In this document: positions 49,592 to 59,363 of the stretch, in pieces
How the letters are laid out: each line of letters starts with the position of its first letter
Numbering within the stretch: position 1 is the first letter of the stretch
Source: Xanthomonas sp. Leaf148
GTDB taxonomy: Bacteria; Pseudomonadota; Gammaproteobacteria; Xanthomonadales; Xanthomonadaceae
NCBI RefSeq assembly: GCF_001423585.1
Contig: NZ_LMOP01000008.1
Span: 732,982-796,981, forward strand
Length of the DNA: 64,000 nt
Reading direction: 5' to 3'
Notes under the pieces: generated by a model
What the model was told of the DNA's origin: nothing
Database searches by the model: none
Seen by the model: the letters and a program-made list of their open reading frames with translations, nothing else
Translations under genes and position numbers: made by a program

Positions 49592-51262
49592 TTATCGACG
49601 CACCGGCGCGTCGCCGGCGATGTAGTAATCGGCCGTGCTGCGCGCCAATGGCGCACGTCCCCGCATGCGGTCGGCGATCTTCTCGGCGATCATGATCGTG
49701 GTCGCGTTGAGGTTGCCGGTGATGATGCGCGGCATGATCGAGGCATCGATGACGCGCAGGCCTTCCATGCCATGCACGCGGCCTTGTCCATCCACCACGG
49801 CCATGTCATCGGTGCCCATCGCACACGAGCACGACGGGTGATACGCGGTCTCTGCACGTGAGCGCACGAACGCGTCCAGCTCGGCGTCGGTCTTGCAATC
49901 GGCGCTGGGGCTGATCTCGCGTCCGCGGTAAGGGTCCAGCGCGGGCTGCGCGATGATCTCGCGGGTGATGCGGATCGCATCGCGAAATTCCTGCCAGTCC
50001 TGATCGGTGGACTGGTAGTTGAAGAGGATGGACGGATGCTGGCGCGGGTCGCGCGACTTGGCGTGCACATGCCCGCGGCTGGGCGTGCGCATCGAGCCGA
50101 CATGCGCCTGAAACCCATGTTCCTTCACCGCATTGCTGCCGTTGTAATTGATCGCCACCGGCAGGAAGTGGTACTGGATGTTGGGCCAGTCGAACTCATC
50201 GCGCGTGCGGATAAAGCCGCCGGCTTCGAACTGATTGCTGGCGCCGGTGCCGGTGCCGGCAAACAGCCACTCGGCGCCAATCGCGGGTTGGTTCCACCAT
50301 TGCAGCGCCGGATACAACGACACCGGTTTGGTGCAGGCGTACTGGATATAGACCTCCAGATGATCCTGCAGATTCTGGCCGACGCCGGGCAGGTCGTGGA
50401 CCAGCTGGACGTCGAGTGCGCGCAGCAGATCCGGTGCGCCGACGCCGGAGCGCTGCAACAGCTGCGGTGAGGCGATGGCGCCGGCACAGACCAGCACTTC
50501 GCGGCGTGCATGCGCATCGATGCCCTCGCTGCTGTTGCCGACCAGGTAATGCACGCCGATCGCGCGCTTGCCGGCAAACAGGATGCGATCGGTGGTGGCG
50601 TGGGTGACGATGTGCAGGCCATCGCGCGGCTTTGCCATGTCCAGATACCCGCGCGCCGTGCTCGCACGACGGCCCTGTGGCGTCACGGTGCGATCCATCG
50701 GACCGAAGCCTTCCTGCTGGTAGCCATTGAGATCGTCGGTACGCGGATAGCCTGCCTGCACGCCGGCATCGACCATCGCGTGGAACAGCACGTTGTTGTC
50801 GTTCTTCGGCGTGGCCACGCTGACCGGGCCTTCGCCGCCGTGATAATCGTTGGCGCCGATGTCGCGCGTCTCGGCCTTGCGGAAGTAGGGCAACACGTCG
50901 CGGTAGCTCCAGTCTTCCAGACCCGGGCGTTTGGCCCAGTGGTCGAAGTCGAGCGCGTTGCCGCGGATGTAGCACATGCCATTGATCAGCGACGAACCGC
51001 CCAGGCCTTTGCCGCGCCCGCATTCCATGCGCCGGTTGTCCATGTGCGACTCCGGCTCGGTTTCATAGGCCCAGTTGTAGCGGCGGCCCTGCAGCGGAAA
51101 CGCGAGTGCGGCCGGCATCTGGGTGCGGAAATCCAGCCGATAATCCGGCCCGCCCGCTTCGAGCAAGAGCACCGTCACGCCGGGGTCTTCGGTCAGACGG
51201 GCAGCCAGCACGTTGCCTGCCGAGCCGGCGCCGATGATGATGTAGTCGTATTCGCGTTGCAT
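49592..51262 (-). CDS. betA: Choline dehydrogenase
   Basis: 556 residues from the ATG at 51262, with AGGAGACCACC upstream. GMC-oxidoreductase FAD motif [18 protein letters not shown] is at ~6-23, the family signature [18 protein letters not shown] near 80-97, and [10 protein letters not shown] carries the active-site histidine near 466. It oxidises choline to betaine aldehyde at the membrane and passes it to BetB. It is the last gene of the betT-betB-betA set, 148 bases after betB. Confidence 0.95.
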   Translation of the reverse strand: MQREYDYIIIGAGSAGNVLAARLTEDPGVTVLLLEAGGPDYRLDFRTQMPAALAFPLQGRRYNWAYETEPESHMDNRRMECGRGKGLGGSSLINGMCYIRGNALDFDHWAKRPGLEDWSYRDVLPYFRKAETRDIGANDYHGGEGPVSVATPKNDNNVLFHAMVDAGVQAGYPRTDDLNGYQQEGFGPMDRTVTPQGRRASTARGYLDMAKPRDGLHIVTHATTDRILFAGKRAIGVHYLVGNSSEGIDAHARREVLVCAGAIASPQLLQRSGVGAPDLLRALDVQLVHDLPGVGQNLQDHLEVYIQYACTKPVSLYPALQWWNQPAIGAEWLFAGTGTGASNQFEAGGFIRTRDEFDWPNIQYHFLPVAINYNGSNAVKEHGFQAHVGSMRTPSRGHVHAKSRDPRQHPSILFNYQSTDQDWQEFRDAIRITREIIAQPALDPYRGREISPSADCKTDAELDAFVRSRAETAYHPSCSCAMGTDDMAVVDGQGRVHGMEGLRVIDASIMPRIITGNLNATTIMIAEKIADRMRGRAPLARSTADYYIAGDAPVRR

Positions 51263-51364
51263 GGTGGTCTCCTGATGCGTGTGCGGTGCAGCGGCAGTCA
51301 AGGCACTGCGCAGTCGTTGTTCTGTGCGCGGCAACGTGCCGGTGCACGCAGCGCGTGTGTTGGG

Positions 51365-51399
51365 CGCAACGCATGCATCCATCGATTGCGTGCGTTGCG
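51365..51399 (-). other. Hairpin in the betB-betA intergenic gap
   Basis: Thirteen-base arms (CGCAACGCATGCA / TGCGTGCGTTGCG) pair with one wobble and a 9-base loop. Located within a co-directional operon, it could attenuate betA or stabilise the betB message. No T-run is present. Confidence 0.45.
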
Positions 51400-51410
51400 G
51401 CGTGGGCCGC

Positions 51411-52883
51411 TTAAAACACCGATGCGTAGCGTTCCAGCTCGACCTGTATCGACTTGGTGCGCGTATACGCCTGCAGGGTCGCCAGTCCATTTTCGCGCCC
51501 CACGCCGGACTGCTTGTAACCGCCCACCGGCATGGGTGCAGGCGACTCGCCCCAGGTATTGATCCAGCAGATGCCCGCTTCTAGACGATGGATCAGCCGG
51601 TGCGCACGCGCCAGATCGGGCGTGACCACACCGGCGGCCAACCCGTACGTGGTGGCATTGGCACGGGTCACCGCTTCGTCTTCGTCGTCGTAGGTGAGCA
51701 GGCTCAGTACCGGCCCGAAGATTTCCTCGCGCACGATCGCCATCACGTCGGTGCAATCGCTGAAGATCGTCGGTGCCACGTAGTAGCCTTGCGCCAGTGC
51801 ACCGTCGCGTAGCCGCTCGCCGCCGCAGAGCAGGCGCGCACCTTCGGCCTTGCCCTGGTCGATGTAGTCCAGCACGCGCTGCATGTGCGCGGCGCTGACC
51901 ATCGGACCAAACGTCGTGTTCGTATCGAGCGGGTCGCCGATATGGATGCGTTGCACGCGTGCCAATAGCCGCGCTTCGAAGGCGGTACGCAGCGCACGCG
52001 GCACGAATACGCGGGTGCCGTTGGTACACACCTGCCCGGAGCTGTAGAAGTTGGCCATCATCGCGATGTCGGCGGCCAGATCCAGATCGGCATCGGCGCA
52101 CACGATCAACGGCGATTTGCCGCCCAACTCCATGGTCACGTCTTTCAGTGACGAACTCGATGCGCTGGCCATTACCTTGCGCCCGGTGGCGGTGCCGCCG
52201 GTGAAGCTGATCTTTTCGATCTGCGGGTGTTCGGTGAGTGCGGTGCCCACGTTGGCGCCGTCGCCGGGCAGCACATTGAACACGCCATCGGGCAGGCCGG
52301 CTTCAGTGAAGATTTCGGCCAGCTTGAGTGCGGTAAGCGGCGTTACCTCGCTGGGTTTGAAGATCATTGCATTGCCAGCCGCCAGCGCGGGCGCGGCCTT
52401 CCACAGTGCGATCTGGATCGGGTAATTCCACGCACCGATCGCGCCGACCACGCCCAGCGGCTCATGCCGCGTGTAGAAGAAGCTGCCTTCGCGCAACGGC
52501 ACCTGCACGCCTTGCAGCGCCTGCGATACGCCGGCGTAGTATTCCAGCACGTCGGCGCCGGTGACGACGTCCACGCTGCGCGTTTCGCTCAGCGGCTTGC
52601 CGGTGTTGAGCGTCTCCAGCTCGGCCAGCGCGTCGTTGCGCTCGCGCAGCAATGCCACCGCGCGCAGCAGGATGCGCGAGCGCTCCACTGTCGTCAGCGC
52701 CGCCCACACGCGTTGGCCGGCCTTGGCGCTATCGACCGCGGCGTCCAGATCGTCGGCGCCAGCGTTGTGCACATTGGCCAGCACTTCGCCGGTGGCAGGG
52801 TTGATCACTTCGAACGTGTGGCCGCCGCGGGCGGGAACATATCGGCCGCCGATGTACAGCAGCTGGTCGGGGAAACGTGGCAT
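51411..52883 (-). CDS. betB: Betaine-aldehyde dehydrogenase
   Basis: 490 residues with the ALDH pattern: [40 protein letters not shown], the catalytic glutamate in [12 protein letters not shown] and the catalytic cysteine in [34 protein letters not shown] and [25 protein letters not shown] are typical of BetB. It converts betaine aldehyde to the osmoprotectant glycine betaine using NAD(P). Confidence 0.95.
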   Translation of the reverse strand: MPRFPDQLLYIGGRYVPARGGHTFEVINPATGEVLANVHNAGADDLDAAVDSAKAGQRVWAALTTVERSRILLRAVALLRERNDALAELETLNTGKPLSETRSVDVVTGADVLEYYAGVSQALQGVQVPLREGSFFYTRHEPLGVVGAIGAWNYPIQIALWKAAPALAAGNAMIFKPSEVTPLTALKLAEIFTEAGLPDGVFNVLPGDGANVGTALTEHPQIEKISFTGGTATGRKVMASASSSSLKDVTMELGGKSPLIVCADADLDLAADIAMMANFYSSGQVCTNGTRVFVPRALRTAFEARLLARVQRIHIGDPLDTNTTFGPMVSAAHMQRVLDYIDQGKAEGARLLCGGERLRDGALAQGYYVAPTIFSDCTDVMAIVREEIFGPVLSLLTYDDEDEAVTRANATTYGLAAGVVTPDLARAHRLIHRLEAGICWINTWGESPAPMPVGGYKQSGVGRENGLATLQAYTRTKSIQVELERYASVF

Positions 52884-52921
52884 GACAAACCTCCTTGGGA
52901 CGGTCGCCGCAGCGACGCAAC

Positions 52922-54901
52922 TCAGCGTGTGAGGTGCAAAAACTGCAGGTGACGCTCGTATTGATCGATGATGTCGTTGATGATTTGTTCGCGGCTGTAG
53001 CCGACCAGGTCGTAGTCCTGACTGCCTTCGTACAGATAGACTTCGGCGCGGTAATAGCGCTGGTTGCGGAAACGCTGCGCCACAAACGACGGAGTGAGAT
53101 ATCCGCGCATCACCACCTGGTAGCGGAAGCCTTGTTGTTCTCCGTGATCGACGCTGATTTCCATGTCGCCGTCGTCGACGCGGCTGCTGACCTTCCAGCC
53201 TTCTTCCTGCAACTGTGCGGCCACCGCTTCGATCGCCGGGCGCACCTGGTCGTGCATGAAGCGGTAGACCTCATCGCGCGCCGGGAAGTGCATCGCCTGG
53301 CCCAGGCGCTGCCGCCAGCCACCGTGATGACGCGATTGCCCGATGAGCGGGCTGGGGCTGTAGAGCTGCGCACGTTTGCGCTGCGATTCTTCGCTCAGCG
53401 CGCGCGACAGACCCCAGGCCATCAGCAGCAACACCGCAGAAAACGGCAGCGATGCCAATACCACTGCCGATTTCAGCGCGTCCATGCTACCGGCCAGCAA
53501 TAAACCTGCAGTGACCACGGCGGTGAGCACGCCCCAGAACACGCGCAGCCAGCGCGGGCCGTCGTCGTGCGGCTCGCCGCCGTGCGAGGACAGCGTGGAC
53601 AGCACCACGGTGCCGGAGTCGGCAGAGGTGACAAAGAACACAAAGCTGATCGCCACCGTCACCGTGATTACGGTACGGCTCCACGGGTAGTTTTGCAGCA
53701 GCGAGTACAGCACCGTCTGCGGCGCATCGATGGCCTGTTGCGCCAATGCGCCCTGGCCATGGTGCAGCAACTGATCCAGCGCGCTATTGCCGAAGATCGA
53801 CAACCACGCCAGGGTGAATCCCAGCGGGATCAGCAACACGCCCAGCACGAATTCACGAATGGTGCGGCCGCGCGAGATGCGCGCGATGAACAAGCCGACG
53901 AAGGGTGCCCAGCCGATCCACCACGCCCAGTAGAACACCGTCCAGTTGCCCAACCAGTCGGCACGGCCGCCATAGGCATAGACGTCGAAACTCTTGCCGA
54001 CCACGCTGCCCAGGTAGTCGCCCAGGTTCTGCATCAAGGCATTGAGCAGGTATTGCGTGGGGCCGGCAAACAGCATGAACAACAGCAGCGCGATTGCCAG
54101 CAGCATGTTGATGTCCGACATCCAGCGCACGCCTTTTTCGACGCCGGACACTGCCACCACAATCGCCGCGCCCATCATCGCCACGATCAGCGCGACCTGC
54201 ACCCAATGCGTGTGCGGCACATCGAACAAGGTGCTCAGCCCGGCATTGAGATGCAGCACGCCAAAGCCCATGTCTGCGCCAATGCCGAACACCGTCGCGA
54301 CGATGCCCAGCGCATCCACGGTGTAGCCGATCGGCCCGTTGATGCGCTTGCCGATCAGTGGATACAGCGCCGAGCGCAATGCGAGCGGCAGGTTGTGGCG
54401 AAAGGCGAAATACGCCAGCGCCATGGCCGCCAGCGCGAACACGCCCCAGCCGTGCAGGCCCCAATGCAGAAACAGCAATTGCATGGCCTGACGTGCGGAC
54501 GCTTCACCGCTGCCGGTGCCGCCTTGGGGCGGCTGCAGATAATGGGTCAGCGGTTCGGAGACGCAGAAAAAGAACAGCGTGATGCTGATACCGGCCGCGA
54601 ACAACATGCCGGCCCAGGAGAGATAGCTGAATTCCGGTTCATCGTGATCGGCGCCGAGCTTGATGTTGCCGTAACTGGAGAGCGCAGTGCCCAGCACGAA
54701 CACCAGATACAGCGTCATCGCCAGCAGGTAGTACCAACCGACATTGCGCGAGGCCCAGGTCTGCGCATCCAGCAGCACGCGCCCTGCGTCCAGCGGAAAC
54801 AGCGCAACCAGCAAGGCGAATGTGCACACCACCGTCGCCGCCAACAAAAACACCGGCCGCAAGGTGCGCACCGGCAACGGCTGCGGTTCGACTGCACTCA
54901 T
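52922..54901 (-). CDS. betT: Choline/betaine BCCT-family transporter
   Basis: 659 residues with twelve membrane helices (~15-510). Family motifs include [49 protein letters not shown] (the conserved BCCT tryptophan-rich segment) and [16 protein letters not shown] ~140-residue cytoplasmic tail (from ~520) ends in [23 protein letters not shown], the osmosensing extension seen in BetT. It imports choline, a compound abundant in plant tissue, for the adjacent pathway. It is 38 bases upstream of betB. Confidence 0.95.
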   Translation of the reverse strand: MSAVEPQPLPVRTLRPVFLLAATVVCTFALLVALFPLDAGRVLLDAQTWASRNVGWYYLLAMTLYLVFVLGTALSSYGNIKLGADHDEPEFSYLSWAGMLFAAGISITLFFFCVSEPLTHYLQPPQGGTGSGEASARQAMQLLFLHWGLHGWGVFALAAMALAYFAFRHNLPLALRSALYPLIGKRINGPIGYTVDALGIVATVFGIGADMGFGVLHLNAGLSTLFDVPHTHWVQVALIVAMMGAAIVVAVSGVEKGVRWMSDINMLLAIALLLFMLFAGPTQYLLNALMQNLGDYLGSVVGKSFDVYAYGGRADWLGNWTVFYWAWWIGWAPFVGLFIARISRGRTIREFVLGVLLIPLGFTLAWLSIFGNSALDQLLHHGQGALAQQAIDAPQTVLYSLLQNYPWSRTVITVTVAISFVFFVTSADSGTVVLSTLSSHGGEPHDDGPRWLRVFWGVLTAVVTAGLLLAGSMDALKSAVVLASLPFSAVLLLMAWGLSRALSEESQRKRAQLYSPSPLIGQSRHHGGWRQRLGQAMHFPARDEVYRFMHDQVRPAIEAVAAQLQEEGWKVSSRVDDGDMEISVDHGEQQGFRYQVVMRGYLTPSFVAQRFRNQRYYRAEVYLYEGSQDYDLVGYSREQIINDIIDQYERHLQFLHLTR

Positions 54902-54950
54902 ACCAACGCACTCATAGGATGCGTATCACGTGACGTGCTCCCAACGAAAA

Positions 54951-54976
54951 ACCGCCTGCGTTATCGCACAGGCGGT
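54951..54976 (-). terminator. Terminator of the endonuclease-family gene
   Basis: ACCGCCTG/CAGGCGGT stems flank a partly paired 10-base loop; on the minus strand the hairpin is followed by TTTTTCG. It lies 60 bases after the stop of the gene at 55036. Confidence 0.75.
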
Positions 54977-55035
54977 GTCTAGGGGGTGTCGTCGGTCGAG
55001 TTCGCCAGTGCGAACCCGTCGGCACTTTGCGTGCG

Positions 55036-55803
55036 CTAGCGCAGCAACTGCAGCGGAACGCGGATGTCCATGCCCACTGCCAGATGATCGGAGAACGCGG
55101 CAGGAATCGCTTCGGTGTGCTCGATCACCAGACTGTCGCTGACCAGGATATGGTCGATTGCCCGGTCCGGGCGCCAGCTTGGGAAGGTGTGCACCACGCA
55201 GCTCGGCGGCTGCAATCGCGTATGCCGATACAACGCCTGCATCTCCGGCCGGTCGGCCACGCAGTTGAAGTCGCCCATCAGCATCGCGTTGGGATGCTCG
55301 GACAGCAGCTCGGCGATGAAGGCCAACTGGGCCATGCGCGAATTGGCGCCCAGCGACAGATGCGCCACTGCCACGGCCAATCCATCGCGGCCTTGCCCGA
55401 ACTTGGCCAGCAGGATGCCGCGCCCGCCGATGCGGCCGGGCAGGGCGTGGTCCTGGACTTCCAGCGGTTCCAGCTTGCTCAGCAAGCCGTTGGCACTGGA
55501 CGCCACCCCACCCATGCGGCGGTTGGGCTGGTGGCTCCAGTAGTGGAAGCCGGCACGCTCGGCCAGATAGTGGGTCTGGTTGGTGAAGCCCGAGCGCAGG
55601 CTGCCTGGGTCGGCCTCCTGCAGGCCGACGATGTCGCGGTCGCCGGCCAGCTTGGCGATGCTGTCCAGGCTGGTGCGTTTGGCCCCCAGCGGTAACGCGT
55701 GCGACCAGCTGCGGGTGACGTAGTCGCTGTAACGGCGGGTGCTGGAACCGGCCTGGATATTGGCGGTCAGCACCCGCAGGGTGCGCGAGTCCGAAGCGTT
55801 CAC
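55036..55803 (-). CDS. Endonuclease/exonuclease/phosphatase-family protein
   Basis: 255 residues with EEP landmarks: LRVLTANIQAGSS, DIVGLQEADPGSLRSGF (metal-binding Glu), AVAHLSLGANSRMAQ, ANAMLMGDFNC-like segment NAMLMGDFNCV, WRPDRAIDHILVS and AFSDHLAVGMDIRV with the catalytic Asp-His. It could be a nuclease, a phosphodiesterase or a sphingomyelinase-like enzyme. It is 19 bases downstream of the lipoprotein DsbA gene and probably co-transcribed with it. No export signal is visible. Confidence 0.85.
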   Translation of the reverse strand: MNASDSRTLRVLTANIQAGSSTRRYSDYVTRSWSHALPLGAKRTSLDSIAKLAGDRDIVGLQEADPGSLRSGFTNQTHYLAERAGFHYWSHQPNRRMGGVASSANGLLSKLEPLEVQDHALPGRIGGRGILLAKFGQGRDGLAVAVAHLSLGANSRMAQLAFIAELLSEHPNAMLMGDFNCVADRPEMQALYRHTRLQPPSCVVHTFPSWRPDRAIDHILVSDSLVIEHTEAIPAAFSDHLAVGMDIRVPLQLLR

Positions 55804-55822
55804 GATGCGGCGGTCGCCCCGA

Positions 55823-56635
55823 TCACTTGGCCAGCGTGGCGCGTTCGCGCGCGATCAGGTGATCGGCGATGCGCAGCATGTCCGGGAAGCTCTTGCCCTT
55901 GACCAGGTACTTGCCGTTGACGATCAGCGACGGCGTGCCGGTGATCTGGCTACGGGTAGCGAACTGCTTGGCGCGGTTGGTCTTGGCCGAGACGCCGAAG
56001 CTGCTCATGGTGTCGATGAAGGTCTTCTGGTCCACGCCGTACTTGGCGTAGAACGCGGCGATGTCCTGCACCGAATCCTTGCCGCGCTCGCCCTTGAGGG
56101 TCTGGTCGACGTGGATGGCCTTGTACAGCGCTTCGTGGGTCTTTTCCTGCACGCCCAGCGTCTCGGCGGCGTAGAACGCGCGCGCATAGTCATCCCACGG
56201 GCCACCGAACATCGCCGGGACGTAGACGAAATGCACGTCCGACGGCAGGCCGGCCTTCCACGGCCCGATCAGCGGCTGGAACGCGTTGCAGGCCGGGCAG
56301 ACATAGCCGAACACCTCGGCCACTTCGATCTTGCCGGCAGCCTGCTGGTACGGCTGGGCTGCCTGGATGTCCACATAGTCGGTGCCGGCGACCGGCTCGG
56401 GGCCGTTCGGTGCGCGCGGAGCGGCGCTGGGCGCGGCGGCGGGCGGCGTGGTGGCGCTTTCGCCAACCGCAGGCGGGGCGGCCGGATCGGCAGCCGGGGC
56501 AGCGGCAGGTGCAGACGCCGTCTCGGCAGCCGGCGTTGCGGCGGCAGGTGCGGTGTCGGACGAGCCGTCCTGGGCCTTGCAGGCGACCAGGATCGGCAGC
56601 AGCGCCATCAGCGTCAGGGCGAAGCGGGTCTTCAT
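55823..56635 (-). CDS. dsbA: Thiol:disulfide interchange lipoprotein DsbA (with Ala/Pro-rich linker)
   Basis: 270 residues from the ATG at 56635. A lipoprotein signal (FALTLMALLPILVAC, cysteine 19) is followed by a low-complexity Ala/Pro linker (~28-80) and a DsbA fold with the CPAC active site in EVFGYVCPACNAFQP and the cis-proline in TGTPSLIVNGKYLVKG. It probably oxidises exported proteins while tethered to a membrane. A second lipoprotein DsbA lies directly upstream. Confidence 0.92.
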   Translation of the reverse strand: MKTRFALTLMALLPILVACKAQDGSSDTAPAAATPAAETASAPAAAPAADPAAPPAVGESATTPPAAAPSAAPRAPNGPEPVAGTDYVDIQAAQPYQQAAGKIEVAEVFGYVCPACNAFQPLIGPWKAGLPSDVHFVYVPAMFGGPWDDYARAFYAAETLGVQEKTHEALYKAIHVDQTLKGERGKDSVQDIAAFYAKYGVDQKTFIDTMSSFGVSAKTNRAKQFATRSQITGTPSLIVNGKYLVKGKSFPDMLRIADHLIARERATLAK

Positions 56636-56726
56636 CGGATTGGATCTCCAGCGTGGGGCGAGGAAAGGGCCGGACGGCCGCGGGGCGCATGATGCCACGG
56701 GCCGCCGTCGGTGGCGGTTACGCGGT

Positions 56727-57377
56727 TCAGCGCTTGGCAGCTGCGGCGTGCTCGCGGGCGATGAGGTAGTCGGCCACGCGCAGCATGTCCGGGTAATTGC
56801 GCGCGCCGATCAGATAGCGCCCGTTGACGATGATGGCCGGGGTACCGGGCAGCTTGCTGCGCTTGGCGAAGTCGCGCGCGGCATCCAGCTTGGCGTCCAC
56901 CGCCTGGCTCTTGTAGGTCTCGACGAAGCGCTGCTGCGGCACGCCGTAGTCGGCGTAGAACGCCGCCAGTTCTTCCGGTGCCACATTCTGGGAAGGCACG
57001 CTCTGCTTTTCGTGGATGGCGTCGAACATGGCGCGGTGGCTGCGCTTGGCTACGCCGAGGATGTCGGCGGCGAAGTAGGCACGCGCAAACGCGTCCCAGA
57101 ACCCGCCAAAGGCTGCCGGCACCGGGGTGAAGCGCACGTAGGACGGTTGCTTGGCCGCCCAGGCTTCCAGCGTCGGCTCAAAGTGCGCGCAATGCGGGCA
57201 GGTGTAGCCGAACACTTCCACCACTTCGACCTTGCCGGCCAGCGGCGCATACGGCTGGCCGCCGTCGATCAGGGTGTAGTCCTCGCCTTCGACCGGCGGC
57301 GCCGTCTTGTCGGCGGCGCAGGCCGCCAGTGGCACCAGGATCAACAACAGCAGGGACAGGCGGGAAAGCAGATTCAT
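56727..57377 (-). CDS. dsbA: Thiol:disulfide interchange lipoprotein DsbA (short form)
   Basis: 216 residues with signal and lipobox MNLLSRLSLLLLILVPLAAC (cysteine 20), no long linker, then a DsbA domain with CPHC in EVFGYTCPHCAHFEP and cis-proline in PGTPAIIVNGRYLIGARNYPDML. CPHC is the classic E. coli DsbA motif, so this copy is likely the main oxidase and the CPAC copy an auxiliary. It follows the cytochrome c4 gene by 95 bases. Confidence 0.92.
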   Translation of the reverse strand: MNLLSRLSLLLLILVPLAACAADKTAPPVEGEDYTLIDGGQPYAPLAGKVEVVEVFGYTCPHCAHFEPTLEAWAAKQPSYVRFTPVPAAFGGFWDAFARAYFAADILGVAKRSHRAMFDAIHEKQSVPSQNVAPEELAAFYADYGVPQQRFVETYKSQAVDAKLDAARDFAKRSKLPGTPAIIVNGRYLIGARNYPDMLRVADYLIAREHAAAAKR

Positions 57378-57415
57378 GCAGGCTCCGTGGGGATCTCAAG
57401 AGGGGGCGGGAAACG

Positions 57416-57443
57416 ACGACGCCGGTCGCGGGACCGGCGTCGT
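57416..57443 (-). terminator. Terminator-like hairpin after the cytochrome c4 gene
   Basis: A perfect 12-bp stem (ACGACGCCGGTC/GACCGGCGTCGT) with a 4-base loop lies 30 bases past the stop; on the minus strand it is followed by CGTTTCCC. It separates the cytochrome gene from the dsbA genes. Confidence 0.7.
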
Positions 57444-57472
57444 GACACGGTGGAGCAGGTGGGCGCCTCAGC

Positions 57473-58270
57473 TCATGAGCGCGCCGGTGTCCCGGCAGGC
57501 GTCTGTGCAGCGGCGGCATCGTCGGCGCGGTCGTGCAGACCTTGCAGATAGCTGGACAGCGCCTGGATCTCCTGCTCGCTCAGCGGGCGTGCCACCTGCG
57601 CCATGATATTGAACAGCGCCGGATTACGCTCCTGGGTGGTGCCGGCCTGGTAGTCCTTCAGGCGCCGCGCCACGTAGTCGGCATGCTGGCCACCCAGGCG
57701 CGGGTACGCCGGGCCCGGATTGCCGCCACCGGACGGGCCGTGGCACGCCATGCAGGCCGGCACGCCGCGCGCGATGTCGCCACCGCGGTAGAGCTTTTCG
57801 CCGACCTCGTAGAACTTCATGCCCTGATACGGGCCCTCGGCGATCACTGCGTCGTCGGCGACCCCGGCGGACGCCTTCTGGGTCGCGAAGTAGGCGCCCA
57901 GGTCGCGCATGTCCTGCGCGGTGAGGTCCTTGACGAACGGCACCATCACCGCCGACATCCCGCTATTGCGCTCGCCGCTGGCGATCAGGGCCACCTGATG
58001 CGCAACGTAGCGCTCGGTTTGCCCGGCGATGCGCGGGTACATGGCTACCGCCGGATTGCCGTCGGGGCCGTGGCAGGCGGCGCAGGCGGCCGCCTTTGTC
58101 TGCCCGGCCTTGGCATCGCCCCAGGTGGTCTTGGCCAGATCCACCTCCAGCGGCGCAACGCGCACGGGCGGTGGATCGGGGATCGGCGTGACCGCCGATT
58201 GCGCAAACGCCACGGCGGCAATGACCGGCACGGCGAGGGCGGTGAGGACTAGCACACGAGCATGGCGCAT
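57473..58270 (-). CDS. Di-heme cytochrome c4
   Basis: 265 residues. A signal peptide (to ~23, AFAQ) precedes two cytochrome c domains with heme motifs CAACH (~65) and CMACH (~174), each followed by a distal methionine candidate (NSGMSAVM and FNIMAQVARPLSEQEIQ). PAYPRLGGQHADYVARRLKDY is typical of cytochrome c4. It carries electrons from the bc1 complex to terminal oxidases in the periplasm. It diverges from engB. Confidence 0.92.
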   Translation of the reverse strand: MRHARVLVLTALAVPVIAAVAFAQSAVTPIPDPPPVRVAPLEVDLAKTTWGDAKAGQTKAAACAACHGPDGNPAVAMYPRIAGQTERYVAHQVALIASGERNSGMSAVMVPFVKDLTAQDMRDLGAYFATQKASAGVADDAVIAEGPYQGMKFYEVGEKLYRGGDIARGVPACMACHGPSGGGNPGPAYPRLGGQHADYVARRLKDYQAGTTQERNPALFNIMAQVARPLSEQEIQALSSYLQGLHDRADDAAAAQTPAGTPARS

Positions 58271-58413
58271 CAGCTAAAGCTCCGTATGGACCCGGCCCGC
58301 GCGCGTTGGGTGCTGGCAGTGGCAGGCATGCTTGGATTATCGACACGCCTTTGCGCCAGGGTCAACGAACAGTGCAGCAAAACCGCCGGGCCCGAACGTG
58401 CGATCCTAGTGAG

Positions 58414-59037
58414 ATGTCGCTCCTTATCGAACAAGCCCGCTACCACCTGTCCGCCCATAACGCCCGGCAATTGCCCGACGATGGCGGTTACGAGGTGGCC
58501 TTCGCCGGCCGCTCCAACGCCGGAAAATCCAGCGCACTCAATGCGCTGACCCGCCAGAACGCGCTCGCCCGCGTGTCCAAGACCCCCGGTCGCACCCAGC
58601 AGCTGGTGTTCTTCCAAATCCAGCCTGAGCGCTATCTGGTGGATCTGCCCGGTTACGGCTACGCCAAGGTGCCGCAGGACCTGCAGGCGCACTGGCAGGC
58701 CTTCATCGACCGCTATTTCCGCACCCGCGAGGCGCTGCGCGGCCTGGTGGTGGTGATGGACATCCGCCATCCGCTCAAGGATTACGACCTGCAGATGCTG
58801 GGCTACGCCGCCGAACGCGGCCTGCCTGCGCACGGCTTGCTGACCAAGGCCGACAAGCTCGGCCGTGGCCAGCAGATGCAGACCCTGCAGAAGGTGAAGA
58901 AGGAAGTGACCTCGCGCTTCGGCGACAGCGTGACCGTCCAGACCTACTCCGGCGAATCGCGCCAGGGTGTGGACGAACTGCGCGGCATCGTCGGCGGTTG
59001 GCTGGGCCTGGGTGTGGAAACGCCCGCGGCCGAGTGA
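58414..59037 (+). CDS. engB: Ribosome biogenesis GTP-binding protein EngB/YihA
   Basis: 207 residues from the ATG at 58414. GTPase motifs: G1 GRSNAGKSS, then TPGRTQQL (G2), DLPGYGYAKV (G3), TKADKLG (G4) and YSGESRQGVDEL (G5 region). This is an essential GTPase for 50S subunit assembly. A hairpin with T-run follows. Confidence 0.95.
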   Translation: MSLLIEQARYHLSAHNARQLPDDGGYEVAFAGRSNAGKSSALNALTRQNALARVSKTPGRTQQLVFFQIQPERYLVDLPGYGYAKVPQDLQAHWQAFIDRYFRTREALRGLVVVMDIRHPLKDYDLQMLGYAAERGLPAHGLLTKADKLGRGQQMQTLQKVKKEVTSRFGDSVTVQTYSGESRQGVDELRGIVGGWLGLGVETPAAE

Positions 59038-59078
59038 TGCCTGGCGGCCGCCACGGCCGCGGCCCTTTGATGCAATGC

Positions 59079-59106
59079 AAGACGGCGAGCCAGTGCTCGC
59101 CGTCTT
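59079..59106 (+). terminator. engB terminator
   Basis: A perfect 12-bp stem, AAGACGGCGAGC/GCTCGCCGTCTT with loop CAGT, lies 42 bases after the engB stop. The remainder of the 326-base gap to the next gene holds a possible -10, TATAGT at 59291-59296. Confidence 0.75.
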
Positions 59107-59363
59107 CGTGTGCGCCGGTCGGCACGGGCCTGTCGGCAGCCAGGGTCGACCGGTGTACCGGTTGCGGCCGGCTGGCGCATAGGCGGAGCGGTGGACTGCG
59201 GTGATGCGCACTGCGGCTCATCCTGCGGCATGCGCATGGATGGAAATCTCAGGCCCGGCCGATGGCGGCAATACTTGCATGCCCTGCGGGTATAGTGCGG
59301 GCCTTGCGGTGGCTGGGAAGTATCCCCACATCGTCCCACCCCTTCACGTTTGCGAGCCTGCCC

